The notes beneath the pieces are model-generated. The model was not told the DNA's origin and ran no database searches. It worked only from the letters and a program-made list of their open reading frames with translations. Shown one piece after another: positions 49,891 to 62,590 of a stretch of 64,000 bases of DNA (positions are counted from its first letter, which is position 1; each line of letters opens with the position of its first letter). Source of the stretch: Eonycteris spelaea (Eukaryota > Chordata > Mammalia > Chiroptera > Pteropodidae); contig PUFA01000567.1 in assembly GCA_003508835.1 (NCBI GenBank), positions 62,001-126,000 of the forward strand, given 5' to 3'. A program made the position numbers and the translations under genes.

Positions 49891-51100
49891 TCCCAAATAA
49901 AAGGACAGAACAAAGCTTCAGAGAAAGAGCTAAACAAAATGGAGATGAACAATCTACCAGAAGCAGAGTTCAAAACACTGATTATAAAAATGATCAATGA
50001 ACTAAGGGAAGAGAGGTTGAACTCAGGGAGAACTTTAACAAAGAGATGAAAAACACAAAAAGGGGGATGGAAAACATTAAAGAAAACCAGTCAGAAATGA
50101 AGAATATTCTATTTGAGATAAAGAGTATATTTGAGGTAATGAAAGATTGGATGAAGTGGTGACCGAATCAGCAATTTAGTGTATGAGGTAGCAGAGGACA
50201 CAGAATCAGAACAGCAACAACAACAACAAAAAAGAAATTTAAAAAATGAGGAGAGTTTAACAGGCCTCTGGGACAACATCAAGCAGAACATCTGCATCAT
50301 AGGGGCACCAGAAGGGGACGAGAGGAAGCAAGAATTTGGAAACCTGTTTCAACACATAACAACTGAAAACTTCCCTAACCCGATGCAGGAAAGAAGCATA
50401 CACGCCCAGAAGCACAGGGATTCCAAAGTAAGATGAACCCAAACAGGCCCTCACCAAGACACGTCATAATTAAAACGCCAGAGTTTAAAGACAAGGAGAG
50501 AATCTTAAAAGCAGCAAGAGAAAAGCAATTACCTACCTCCAAGGGAGGGGAGCTCCCATAAGACCGTCAGCTGGTTTTTCAGTAGGAACTTTACAGGCCA
50601 GAAGGATTGGCATGAAATATTCCAAGTGATGAAAAAGGAGCACCTATGACCAAGATTTCTCTGCCCAGAAGAACTATCATTTGGAACCAAAGGACAGGTA
50701 AAAACTTCCCAGACAAGAAAATACTAAAGGAGTTCATCACCAACAGGCCAGAATAATAGGAAATGGGAGGGGACATTTTTAAGAAAAAAAAAGTATTAAA
50801 AATATGAATAATAAAATGAATATAGCTATATCTATCAATAAGCATTTTCAATGAAAAAAAGAATTCAATGCTCCAAGCAAAAGAAAGGATGACCGAATGG
50901 ATAAGAAGACAAAACCATTACAAGTGCTACGTACAAGAGACTCACTTTGAATCAAAGGAAACACACATACTGAAAGCAAAGAGATAAAATAAGATATTTT
51001 GTGAAAATTAACATAAAAAAATCTGGGGTAGCTATATTTAGAACAGAAAAATAGACTTTAAAACAAAGGCTATAACAAGACACAAAGAAGGACCCCGTAA
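49890..51100 (+). repeat. L1/HAL1-like ORF1 and start of ORF2
   Basis: ORF1-like words (GAGATGAACAATCTACCAGA, ATCTGCATCATAGGGGCACC, CAGAAGCACAGGGATTCCAA, CCAGAAGGATTGGCATGAAA), then ORF2 endonuclease-like text at 50920-50990 (TACAAGAGACTCACTTTGAA). A residual ORF1 frame survives at 50179-50436, including a poly-Gln stretch from a CAA repeat. Frames are otherwise broken. Confidence 0.75.
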
Positions 51101-51495
51101 TCCCACTTCAGGGTAAGTCAGACAGAGAGAGACAAATGCCATATGATTTCATTTACATGAGGAATCTAAAGAACAAAATTAATAAAGACAACAGAAAAAA
51201 ACCTCGTGAGTACAGATAACATTCTGAGGGTTACCAGAAGAAATGAGGTTTGATAGTGGGTGAAAAAGAAGAGATTAAGAAGTACAAGTTGGTAGTTACA
51301 AAATAAGCATGAGGATGCAAAGTACAGCATAAGGAATATAGTCAATAATATGGTAATAACCGTGCACCGAGTGTCAGATGAGCACTGGATTTATCAGAGT
51401 GATCACTTCGTAAGTTACATCAACATCAAATCACGATGTAGTACACCTGAAACTAATATAATATCGCATGCCAACTGCAATTGAAGAAACAAAAA
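51101..51495 (+). repeat. L1 3' end, plus strand
   Basis: GGTAAGTCAGACAGAGAGAG, CATATGATTTCATTTACATG and CACCTGAAACTAATATAATA are standard L1 ORF2-end / 3' UTR words. The jump from ORF2 start to 3' end near 51100 shows a large internal deletion. Confidence 0.78.
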
Positions 51496-51990
51496 TATAT
51501 TTAAAGAAAGATTTGAAAGTTGGGAAAGATAACAAAATTGACAAACATTTAGCTTGACTAAGAAAATTAAGGTAAGACAAAAAAATATTTTAAGCAGGAG
51601 ACATTACAGTTGACACCAAAGCAATCAAAAAGATCCTAAAAACGACTAAGAATAATATCATTCACATTGAATAACCTAGAAAAAAATCACAAATGCCTAG
51701 AAAAATATACATTTGACCAAGACTGAGTCATAAAGAAGTAGAAATTTTGAACAGAATGATAATAAATAAGAAGACTGAAATCACAATCCAATGCCTTCAA
51801 AAAAAAAAAAAAATCCCAGAACCAGATGGCTTCATGGGTGAGTATCATAAAATATTTACAGATGAAATAATCCTGATGTTTCTGCATCTCTTCCACAAAG
51901 CTAAAGAAGAAGAAATACTCCCAAATTCATTTAAGGAGACTAGTATTAGTATGACCCAGATAAAGTAAAACACTAATAACCAAAATCCAG
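51496..51990 (+). repeat. L1 ORF2 fragment, plus strand
   Basis: Text around TTGACAAACATTTAGCTTGA and CCAGAACCAGATGGCTTCAT corresponds to the region before the L1 reverse-transcriptase core. It contains an A15 run at 51799-51813. Confidence 0.72.
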
Positions 51991-52784
51991 ATGAAGTACA
52001 GACCGTCATGACCAATATTACACGTACTATCGTATGATGTAGTCTCGTGCGTCATTACTAATGACTAGTCGCACCTAATGACTTAACTTCAGGGACATGA
52101 TCTCCCTCCACCTCCAGCTGGCTCGTCCCTGTGCGCATCCCTGTGGATCTGGGGTGTCTGTGGCCGTTGACACCACTGGTGAAGTTGGTTTGTGCTGCAG
52201 CTCTACAGGACTCAACTTCCAGCGACTCCTTGTTTGCGTCCCCTGTGGCGTGGGGGGTGCACCGTCCGTTATCCCGCAGAGACTCTCTCTGCCCCTGCTC
52301 TCCCAGCTGACTCCCACCTGATGTGGACGTGATGGCAGGTGGTGAGGTGGTGGGGTAGGAGATGGTGACCTCCGACCTTTGCCTGAGCATTGTTTCTAGA
52401 CAGGGATGTGCCCGGTCTGGGCTGTGTCCTTCCAGGTGTTCTGGTCTGTCCGCCAGGACCAGTGTCAGCTCTGCACCTGCAGCTGCCCCACCCCATGGCA
52501 GACTGCTCTTCTGCAGGCTCTGCCGCCCCTCGCGCCATCATATTCCACCAGCGTCCACGCCTCCCGGGGTCCCTGCCCTCCACTGCGTATTACCCTGTCC
52601 TTCTGTAGTGGAGACAGTGGGGGCAGCACTGGCACAGGCAGGAGAGGGACATGGGTTCCTCACAGCCACAGTGGTTCCTCAGGAAAATGGGATCCAATGT
52701 GGATTCTCTCCAATTTTAGAGAAACCTGCAAGAGGGTAAGGGCTTCCTCATTCTGCATTCTGGCAGATCGGCACTCTGATCTTT
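51991..52784. other. Unrecognised sequence before unit 5
   Basis: GC-richer again after 52080. No V segment, known repeat or conserved frame seen; overlapping frames on both strands look like composition artefacts. Confidence 0.5.
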
Positions 52785-53772
52785 AGGACCGTGGTGGATT
52801 GAAATGATTAACTGTTTCTAGTTAAACTTTTGTTCTTTCTACGGCTGTGCCCTCTGCAGACCTATATCACATGGACAGGCTGCTTGGTCCCTTATGATAT
52901 ATGAAGAAAATGGATAGATTTGAAGTTAATGTAGCTTGCTCCTCACTGTGGCTGTGTGTCGTAAGGATAAAAACATTTCTCAGGTCTCTGTACTACCAGC
53001 TGAGAATTGGTTTTCATTGTTGAGCCCCGGGACTGGGGACACTCCAACACCACTCACCAGGTGTGAGGACTCACATAGAGGTGGACGCACTCATCGGAAG
53101 AAGACTCAGCACTGACCCATGTGAGCCCAGGTCACACCACACACTGCATTTCCAATTACGATGCCAAGGATGTAACATGTACATCATGTATGTGTGTGTG
53201 ATTCCAACTGTGCACGTCATCCTGGTGGCTGTGGCTGACAGAGCTCTACCACAGCAAGACGACTACCGTACACGTGCAGTTATCAGCAGACAGAGAAAGT
53301 CAGAGGCACAGAGTGACACTCAGATGAGACAGACGCCTGCCACACCCCTGTGACCCTGGTTCTCACACGTGCTCTCCGTCAGCACTAGGAGGCAGCAAAT
53401 CCCACACGCGCTCACACAGGACAGAGACCTGCTCCTCACTGGGACCTTCCTCTGTCCTGTGGGTGGCCCAGGGAGTAGTGGGGTGCAGTGGGGAGCGTGC
53501 AGGGCCAGACACATGAGTTCAGTCTTACACACATGTGATCTCTTGACACCAGTGAGCTCTCTGGGGTCCTGTTTGGCCTTGGTCACCTGTGATGCAGGTA
53601 ACTGACATCACATGATGGTGCTAAGTGTATCAGTAACACATGTCACAATAAAAGCCATATTTTACCAAACAATCTCATTGCTACCACGTGCCCAGAGATA
53701 CCCACGCCTGCTCTGGGTCTCTGCCCTCTCTGTGGGTCCCCAACCCCAGAGCTCCTTATACAGTCGGAGCAC
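52785..53772. other. V3b upstream region (start of unit 5)
   Basis: Homologous to 10335-11386 upstream of V3a; the match starts near 52785 at the GATTAACTGTTT block. No gene. Confidence 0.65.
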
Positions 53773-53900
53773 ATGCAAATAGGGCCCCTCTGCTGATAAA
53801 AGGCAGCCGAGCCCCGAGCCTGCAGCTCTGGGACAGGAGCCCAGCCCCGCACTCCCAGGTGTCCCCATCCCGGGATCAGGTCTGAACACGCACCCGCACC
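53773..53900 (+). promoter_or_regulatory. V3b promoter: octamer and TATA-like box
   Basis: ATGCAAAT at 53773-53780 and GATAAAAG at 53795-53802, as in V3a. Confidence 0.85.
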
Positions 53901-54354
53901 ATGGCGTTTGGGCTCAGCTGGGTTTTCCTCGTCGCTGTTTTACGAGGTGACTGATTGGGAACAAGGGGCACTGAGTACATGAGTGGGTGTGAGTGAGGCA
54001 CAGGGACGAGTGACCGTTTCCTGACGCTGATGTGTCTGTGTTCACAGGTGTCCAGTGTGAGGTACAGCTCGTGGAGTCTGGGGGAGACGTGGTGCGGCCC
54101 GGGGGGTCTCTGCGACTCTCCTGTGTGGCCTCTGGATTCAACTTTGGTAGCTACAACATGGTTTGGGTCCGCCAGGCTCCGGAGAAGGGGCTGGAGTGGG
54201 TCTCATACATTAATACTGGTGGTGGTAGCACTAGTTACGCTGACTCTGTGAAGGGCCGCTTCACCATCTCCAGAGACAACGCCAAGAACACGCTGTATCT
54301 ACAAATGAGCAGCCTGAAGGCTGAGGACACGGCCGTGTATTACTGTGCTACAGA
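53901..54354 (+). CDS. IGHV3: IGHV3-like V segment (V3b), apparently functional
   Basis: Leader exon 53901-53946 ([15 protein letters not shown]), GTGACT donor, acceptor at 54046-54047, V exon 54048-54354; mature V from 54059 (296 nt). Protein as V3a except SLRL for SVRL in FR1 and SYN for SYD in CDR1; two further differences are silent. FR2 [14 protein letters not shown] and FR3 end AVYYCAT are the same. The frame is open from leader to RSS and all conserved residues are present. A recent duplicate of V3a; the CDR1 Asp/Asn change gives the pair slightly different germline binding surfaces. Confidence 0.93.
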
Positions 54355-54392
54355 CACAGTGAGGGACTTCAGTGTGAGCCCAGTCACAAACC
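54355..54392 (+). other. RSS of V3b
   Basis: Heptamer CACAGTG (54355-54361), 22-bp spacer (one base shorter than V3a) and nonamer TCACAAACC (54384-54392). Confidence 0.85.
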
Positions 54393-55509
54393 TCCCTGAG
54401 GGAGACTGGAGACAGACTTCAGGCCACCAGGGGGCGCTCAGGGCGCACACAGCTCAGCACACACAGACCAGCCCAGCAGCAGGTGCAGAGGGAGCTGGGG
54501 AAGCGGCTTCCTGGTGGGAGCAGCGATTTCCTCTCAGGTCTCTCAGCTGCCTCCCAGGAGAATCACTGCTTCTTCTTCGTGGCTCTGATTTTCCACATTC
54601 TCACTGAAGGCGAGAAACAAAGAAGTAGCCTGTCTGTAGGTGGCACATCAGCAGTGCCTGGGGACCTTTCCTGCAGCAGATTTCAGTGTGTCCTTTCTGA
54701 TTTCTTGACAGAGAGACCCCCTGAGGGCTTTGTGTCTCTGAGGCTGGGAACTGTTTTCCACACAGAGAGACACACACAGTGCAGGGACCGAGCTCAGGCT
54801 CTGACCCCACAGACACACGCTGTCCCCACATGGGCCTCCCTTCAGATAGGACACAGGGCCCACAAGGGAGCATCTGTCCCAGGACTCTATCCAATGCCAT
54901 TTCTGTCCTGTCTACCACACACTACCCTCCAGTTCTCTACTTTACTCACGTGTATTTTGAAACCCTTTCAAAATGACCACGTGACATCTACTGTCCTAAT
55001 CTCACTACTTCTTTTCAACATCCTGAGCTCCATGGGGCTGGAGCCCAGCTCTGTCTCATAGTGTCCACCCTGGCCAGTCACAGAATAGGGATTATGTGCA
55101 TATATGACATTCACCTGTCCCCAGTCATCTGCTATTATTAATCTAACATGTCGGTCCATTTCTGGGCCCCCCAGGCAGGTTATACTCAGGGAGTCTAAAG
55201 GTGACCTGCTTGCCCTACGTGTCATGCACACTTATGATTCAAGGTCACACGGGAACTATTGAAGGACATGTCTGTCAGGTGGGGGCACAGCTGGTTGCTG
55301 ACCACTGGGCACCACTAAGAACTCACAACCCTTATGACAGAGGACGTCAGGATGGACGCACCTGTACAGAGCACCGCGTGGGACACCTCATCGGTGTCTG
55401 TGGTGAGACAGGGTCAGGGAACACGTTGGATGAGCCGGTCACTTCTCGTGGCGCTTCTTTTCCAGACTCCTGTCCTAGTGGGGTGGAACCACCACACCAT
55501 GACACCACT

Positions 55510-56240
55510 TAGCCTTTCTTGCCTCCTTAAAGCCCAATTGAAAATACTATCATTGAGAATTCAAACTCTACCATGCGAAGTTTGAGAGTCACAATTCCGT
55601 CCATAAAATTATACCTATAAACTCCAAAATCCATGGCTCTCTCTTATGGAAAATAAACTCTAACCCAATGTCCCCAAATATCTTACTCGTTACAGCATCA
55701 GCTCAAAGTGTAAAGTGCAAAGTCTCATCTAAACATCATCTCATCAGATATTGGTGGATCTTGACGTATGATTCATCCTGAAGCGAACGTCCTCTCATGG
55801 TATGAACCACAAATGCAGACACGTTATGTGCCTCCAACATGTGATGATGGGGCAGTCACAGGGTAGACATTCCCATCCTGAAAGGGATGAAGAGGAAAGA
55901 AAGAGAAATTGTTGGGCCAACGCTGGTCCACAACCCAGCAAGGCAATCCCGCCAGGTTTGATGTTGGCGATGGTCCGCTCTGGCTGGATGCCCTGCTCTG
56001 TACCCTCTGGATGGTGGTCCCACCTTGCAGACCCACTGAGGTGCCGTCTCACCCTCTGGGCCCCATAGGGAGTCTCGCTGCAGCTCTGCAGGGTGGTGGT
56101 CACACCCGCAGGCTCCGCTAGGTGGCAGTGACACTTGAGCTTGACTTGGTAGTCGTGACCTGTTAAATCTAGGGTGGTGGCTCAAGACTCTGAAAGCAAA
56201 GGAGTCCTCCCTGACGGTCCCCGCTCCTCCAAGGCTGTTC
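55510..56240 (-). repeat. Ancient LTR/ERV-type repeat (unit 5 copy)
   Basis: Sister of 2590-3330. Confidence 0.45.
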
Positions 56241-57069
56241 TTCCTTTTCTTAAACAGAACGGGTGCTCACAGGCAACGTGGGTTATGATCCTTCTCTGTA
56301 GAATCCAAGAGGCCTGACCACCTTCCTCCATTCTGCCCCATGAGTTTCCCATTGATTTCCAAATGACAGTGTTCGTGCTGGAATAACCACAGTTCTGATC
56401 CTGGTGGTGCAGAGATGGCTGATGAATCCTGCTGGTCTTGTCCATGAAGTTTTCTGTCAGATTGTTGTTCAGCACCTCCTATCCTGCCTGCTTCATAAGA
56501 AACTCCACACTTCTGGCTCCATGGATGGGCTGGCTTCTTTCAAGTCCCTGAGTTCTGATTAGCACTACATGGTACTGCCATCTCTGATCCATCAATCTTC
56601 ACACATATTTAACTAGAAGCAGCAAGAAGAACCAACCACTCCTGCCCTTTGCTTAGAAATCCCTGCAGCTAACCACCCACTTTCACTGCTCACAACTCTA
56701 CCTTCCCCAAACCCCTGAAACCCACCAGCCAAGCTCTTTGACACTTTGTGACAAGGTCACATTTCCTGCAGAACCTGTGCCATGTTTCTCGTTTCCATGG
56801 ACACCGCACCAGAATGGCTCCCATGCCACACTCCAAGCACCTGTCCTCGTGACTGTGCTCGCATTCTCCCAGAGTGTGGGAGCTTCCTCCACGGCTCTCC
56901 CGTCCTCTCTCTGAGCTCTCCACACAATCACCTGTATCACCCTCACGGCAAGCTGGAATTTTCTAGCAGGCACTTACAAGTCTCCCACCTCCTACCCATC
57001 ACCTGCTTCCACGTCCACGTCCACCTTCTTCAGTGCTTGTTCCAGCAGCACCCACTTCTCAGTGCCACG

Positions 57070-57430
57070 GTCTGTCCCATGTGCTCAAGTTGTCATCACA
57101 ACAATCAATGACTGGGTGGCTTAAATGACAGAAATTTTTGTATCACCTGATGGGGTCAGGAATTCCAGGAGCGGGGTCCAGATGCTTCGATACCTGGTGA
57201 GAATCCTTCCCACAGGCAGACAGCTGACCTCTAGGTGCAATGTCACGTGCTGGAGAAAGGGAGAGATGTGTCTCTTTTGCCCCCTCTTCTCACAAGGCCA
57301 CCAGGTCCAGTGGGTGAGGACTCACCCTTACAGTCTCATTTAACCCTAACACTTCCTAAGAACCCTTCTGCCATACAGTCCATGGTGTGTCAGGCTTCAC
57401 CACATGAGTGGTGGGCGTACAGCTCACACA
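57070..57430 (-). repeat. MLT1/MaLR-like LTR fragment (unit 5 copy)
   Basis: Sister of 4185-4560. Confidence 0.5.
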
Positions 57431-58923
57431 TAGCGAGACCCCAGGGTTAACTGTGAGCAGGTTCGCTGACCAGAAGGACGTTCACCACGTTCCTGGTTAC
57501 GTCGGCACAGGCACAGGTTCCTGACAGCAGCGCTTACGAGACGTCCTCACGCAGAGGCCAGTGCCTCCCGGACGTGATCGTGGACCTCGTGTCCCAGCAC
57601 ATCCTGGAGGCCAGGACTCCTGCGTCTCCTCCCGCCTGCTCTCAGCCCCCTAGGACAGAGCGCCATTGTGGGTTGGCTCATGTTTCAAGAGTGACACTCC
57701 TGGTCCTGGTGTGAGGTGACACATGCACCTATGAGTCACGCCAGGGAGACCAATGCCCTTTTAAAATGTGACCTCACCTGAGGTCTAACAGGTCCCTTGC
57801 CTGTAGCATTTTTCATATTCCAGCTTCCTGAGACTTGACATTGCTATGCCATTCAGTGATTTCACGTCCAGGGATGTCTGTGCAGGTGCCACTTACACGT
57901 AGTGAGTTTTGATCCCTACATCTAGTACAGGTCAAGGTGCCCTCTGAGCACACATCGGGTGTGTGCATCTCATTCACTGAATAGTGGAAGTAGATGTGCA
58001 TTGGGCAACATAGTGTGTATCCACAGGGTTTCTCAGAAGCGTCCTTCATTAGAGAAACCTAAAGAACATAAATGGTCCAGCGAGCTCCAAAAGCTTGTGG
58101 ACTCAGGGAAGAGCTGATTGTGTCAGTGCATCCATCAGCCTCAGGGAAGAGGTTCCCTTGTTTAGGATCACCCTGCACAGTAATTGGGGGTGAGTGAAGC
58201 CAATTCACTATATCAAGAGGTGAAGCCAAAAGCATACGGTGCCCCTGAGGGAGCATCCGGAAGTCAGGGCACAGACATTTAATACCGTCCTAGAAACACT
58301 GTGAGTCATGCCCTCTGAGCCCAGATGGCACCTTCCCCTGCAGGATGGGGGCTGGGCTGCAGGGGGCGCTCAGGAACCACCCCGGAGGGGTTGTGCATTC
58401 AGAGTAGTTCCAGAGGGTGTGAGGGAGGGGATTTCTCTGAGGGCCTGGCGCTTCCTCTTTCCACAGATCACCTAAATTTCCAATTAGACAGAGATTGCAG
58501 AAGTAGAAATAGATATTCCATTTGGCAGGACCATCTGCCAGTTTTAAGAGAGCAACAAGAACCACACTATAAGGGGCAGGTCGGAAGCCTCGAGACATCT
58601 GAAGTGTGGGGAGCTGGTGGCAGGGTGTGTGTTACCAGGTGTGCCATTTAAGACAGCCGGACCCAGGAATACGAGATGTGTCATAAGAGCCCAGATGCAT
58701 CCAGTCTCGCCGTGTCACGCACAAAGGATGCGCAGAGAAGAGACGTCCTGTAGGATTTTTTCTTCAGAGGGAAAAGGTCTGTCTGCACAGAGATCAGACA
58801 CCTGACAGGGTCACATGTGCACAAGAAGCATTTGTACCTGGGACACCATATGCTCACTGACCACAGTTTCTGTGTCATCGATTCTCTCAGGTGGAGCCAA
58901 GTCTTCAGCTATGAATACCCTGC

Positions 58924-59004
58924 CTCATGAATATGCAAATGAGCTGAGGTGCACTAGGTTAAGTAGGGACCCATCTGTGTCCTCACAGCACCCACCATCA
59001 CGCC
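58924..59004 (+). promoter_or_regulatory. Orphan IGHV1 promoter without a V gene
   Basis: CTCATGA and ATGCAAAT (58933-58940) plus the IGHV1 5' UTR up to CACCATCACGCC, identical in kind to V1a-d. The sequence then switches at 59004/59005 to CTTAAAGGTGAACTGG, which belongs to the unit 2 tail at 18836. Leader, V exon, RSS and about 1.8 kb of flank are missing. Confidence 0.85.
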
Positions 59005-59745
59005 CTTAAAGGTGAACTGGAGACCCCTCCTATGATTCTGCACTGGGTCCTGGCATGGCACAGTCGGTCTGGTGTTGACCCTGCAGATCATAGTCGTTGC
59101 TGTAAATCCTCCCACCCCCGGAGATGCTCCCATTAAGAGGGTAGATGCAGGCGGTGTGACCAGAGTGGTGAGGGTTCAGGTGAGGGACCCTGTATGTTTG
59201 GACTTCTCTCTGGTTCCTGGTCAGATAGAGGAAGGAGCACTTCCAGCTTCCCACAGACACGGCCTCCTCTTTACTCTGAAGAGCATTTCTCTGCCCAGGC
59301 CTCATGCAGTGTCCCAGAACGTCTACTGCAAGCTGAGAAAGGACTGATCGCTCTATCCTATAAGCCATCGCAGCTGTCTAGATCTGCTTAGGGAAGCGAG
59401 CCTCTCCAGGGCACCCGCCCTGTATCTTGGATAACTCTTGGTTTCTCTCCTTTATCAAATATAAATGAATCGTGTAAATAGACGAGGAATTCATTCCCCA
59501 GACCCAATAGTCTGTAGAAGCCGCGTCCATGACTCAGTGATACAGCCCCCCACATGCACACGCAATGGGAAAGGCTGTGTCTGAGCTGAAACACAGTGGG
59601 GAGATGAACCCAGGGTTAGGGAGGAAGGGGGTGCTCACACGTGATGTGCTCAGGGTCTGATGATGAGGGGCTCCTGAGGGTACGAATGTGTCCCAGGCCT
59701 GTCCCCAAGGTTCAGAGTCAAGGATGAAGGACACAAATCTTTCCC
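59005..59745. other. Copy of unit 2 tail
   Basis: Near-identical to 18836-19577. No gene. Ends at a second junction near 59745 where V4-type sequence starts. Confidence 0.75.
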
Positions 59746-59826
59746 TGTCTGGGCTGGGACGCTCACAACTCTCTCCTCACGCAGGGCTCAGGTCTCTGGG
59801 GAAGCAGCGCTGTGGTCGAGCTGAAG

Positions 59827-60266
59827 ATGAGACTGTGGGTCTTCTCCTGTGCCTGGTGACAGCCCCCCAAGGTGAGTGTCTCAGATGTCAGTGAGGGATC
59901 TATTGGATGGTTGTGATAATACATGACTGACAGGACTTGATGCTCCTTGTCCCCAGGTGTCTTGTCTGAGGTAGAGCTAAAGCAGTGGGGCTCGCAACAG
60001 CTGAAGCCCTCGCAGACCCTCTCGCTCACCTGCGCTGACTATAAAGTCTCCCTCACAAGCAGCGGTTACTGCTGGCATTGGATCCGCCAGCCACCCGAGA
60101 AGGGGCTGGAGTGGATGGGGCAAATTTGTTACAATGGGGACACATACTACAGCCCGTCCCTGAAGAGTCGCACCTCCATCTCCAGAGACACGTCCAAGAA
60201 CCAGTTCTCCCTGCAGCTGAACTCTGTGACCAGCGAGGACACCGCGGTGTATTACTGTGCAAGAGA
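59827..60266 (+). pseudogene. IGHV4: IGHV4-like V segment (V4d), no octamer, leader frameshift
   Basis: Third copy of the V4a lineage. Leader exon 59827-59871 lacks one G of the G-run after Leu-Trp, so translation from the ATG stops early; the V exon 59957-60266 (mature from 59968, 299 nt) is fully open, from [18 protein letters not shown] to [13 protein letters not shown]1 SGYCWH and CDR2 ICYNGD keep the Cys pair; the residue before CDR2 is Gln instead of Gly, and FR3 has AVYYC where V4a has ALYYC. No ATGCAAAT is found in the preceding 500 bp because the duplication joint at about 59745 falls downstream of where the octamer should be. Confidence 0.84.
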
Positions 60267-60305
60267 CACAGTGAGGGTACCTCAGTGTGAGCCCAGACAC
60301 AAAGC
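60267..60305 (+). other. 23-RSS of V4d
   Basis: Heptamer CACAGTG (60267-60273), 23-bp spacer and nonamer ACACAAAGC (60297-60305). Confidence 0.85.
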
Positions 60306-61050
60306 TCCCTGAGAGACTCTGGAGGGGAGCTGCAGGGGCCAATCAGGCCACCAGGGGCGCGCAGATCACATAATGTACAGCACACACAGACCAGACCAGC
60401 AGCAGGTGCAGAGGGACATGGGAAGGGGCTTCCTGTTGGAGCAACAATTTCCTCTCAAAGTTAGCTGCTCACACGGAAAACCCTGACTATTTTGATGTGC
60501 ATGTAAATTCTCCTGTTCTCACTGCAGACTAAAATGAAAACGCACCTTGTCTGTCTGTAGACGACATGTCACTGGTGGCTGGGGACCTTCTTTCGCCAGT
60601 TTTCCATGTGTCTGTTTTCACGTCTCAGCAGAGGGACCATCCTGAGGCTGTCTTCTTCCCTGTGGCTGGAAAAGACCTGCACAAAGAGAGACCGGCGCAG
60701 TGCAGACCCCTGTATGCTGAGCTCAGGCTCTCTGTCCCCACAGGCACACGCTGTCCCCACATGAGCCCTCCCTTCAGACAGGACACATGGCCACAGGGGT
60801 AGGAACAGCCCCCAGGACGCCACCCAATGCCATTTCTGTCCTGCCTACAACACAGTACCCTCCAGATCTTCTCTTACTCCAGTGGATTTTGAAACACTCC
60901 CAACACAACCAGGTGTCGTCTACTGTCCTAACTACACTAATTCTATCCTCCACCCTGAGCTCCATGGGTATAGAGCACAGCTCAACCTCCCAGCCTCCGC
61001 ACCGGCCAGTCACAGGAGAGGAATTGTATCCATATATGGCATTCACCTGT
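60306..61050. other. V4d 3' flank
   Basis: Homologous to 1484-2230 and 22194-22935. Ends at a junction near 61050. Confidence 0.7.
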
Positions 61051-62590
61051 CCTGCAGGAAGATGAGACACATTTCCTGACAGGTCCCTGTCAGTTGTCAT
61101 GGCTCCTGCAGAGGGCACACATGCACCTCCCCTGGTCTCTGGACGAGGGGAGTTAGTTCAGGCATAAGCTGGGATGACGTGTTGGTGTCAGATTCAGGGT
61201 TTCGCCTGCAGATCCCCCAGCCCTTCCTCTCACTTTCCCCTGTTTCTGAAAAGGGAATGATGCTTCAATACAAGTAAACATAAAGACTGAAGGGTGAACC
61301 CCTACTGCCCAGTCTGAGGTCCAGCTCCAGACCCATGTCCTCTGGGAGGACGATCCAAACTCCTGGTAGCAAAGTCATGGTGACGGGTGAGCCAGGTTCT
61401 AGCTCAGTCCCCCTCAGTTCTCTCCTGCAGGGCTGAGCTCCTGAAGAGGCTCCTCCCTTCCGACCACAGCCTGCAGTGTCCCTGTCCCTGGGGCAGGACT
61501 GCTGTCCTCACTCAAGGGGAGCAGTGTGCGGAGACCTTGATGATGTGGGACCCACATCCAGCCTGTGTGACTTCCCTGTCCCTGCTTAATCACAGTACCA
61601 CACACTCGGGGTAAATTCTACACACAGTGAGTCCTCAAAGTCTGATGGGCAGATCAGGAAGTTAATCTCCCTGGACAGAGATCAAGGTGTTGGCAGGACC
61701 ACTCGTGCCCAGAGTGTTGAGGGAGAGGTGTCGTCTAAACACGTGTGCTCCCCAACATTGCGTATTGAAATCCTAAGCCCTCAGAGGACCATGTTAGGAA
61801 GCGGGGTCTCTGGGAGGTGCTCGGTGACAAGGCCCAGGTTCTCATGAAGAGGATTAGCACCTAACTAAATGAGGCCCCAGAGACCATGTGTGTCACTTCC
61901 TCCAACTGAGGGCACAGCAAGAACAAACCAGATATAGTGCAAGAAGAAGGTCCTCCCCAATGGTGACCATGCTGGCACCGTGATCTTGGGGCAGTGCCAA
62001 ATCTGAAAGGAAGGTTTTAGTAAAGACACTTGCAACTAAAGTTTCGCCACAGCAGAGAGTCAGGGGCACCCTGGGAGCAGCAGGGGATGCTGGGACTTGT
62101 GCCCTAGGGGCAGATGGCGGGGGCAGTTGACAGAAGTAGCTAAGAGGGGACATGGTGTGCACAGGAATGTCCCTGTGCCTATGCGGGGAGGGACGCACCA
62201 CTGAATGCTGGGTAAGGGAGGGGTTGGGCCAGTCTCCGTTTCTTGTGGGGCTCTGAAGGAAAAGTGTGCTCAGGACACCATGGGGTCCAGTCCTCCACCC
62301 TGTCAGGGTTTCCAGGGGTCATGACTGCAGGGGGCACCCGACCCCCATGGACTTGTGTCTCAGCTCAGCATCTCGTGCTGATGGAGACTCAGGGCTGGTT
62401 TCCTGTGTGATCTGTGGCTTCGTTTCCTGTGGCGGTTTCTAAGGGAACCTTTTACATTTATCCTTCTCCACTCACCCCTGACATTTCTGCATGCACGACG
62501 CTGTGTCTTGGGTTTTTTCTTTGTAACGAGGGACACATGTCTCACCTGCACAAAATAGTCACATACAGAGACAGAAATGACCCTGGCAGT
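61051..62590. other. Copy of unit 1 tail
   Basis: Diverged copy of 6780-9220, lacking about 0.95 kb (7715-8655 of unit 1). It includes the truncated MaLR-type LTR at about 61735-61985. No gene. Confidence 0.65.
61735..61985 (+). repeat. Truncated MaLR-type LTR
   Basis: Sister of 7455-7800, cut at its 3' side at about 61985. Confidence 0.55.

Larger units (their letters stand above)
54393..58923. other. Unit 5 spacer
   Basis: No gene. Near-identical to the unit 2 spacer 12005-16525, including both LTR-type repeats. The frame 54483-55061 follows conserved flank and is broken in other copies. Confidence 0.7.
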
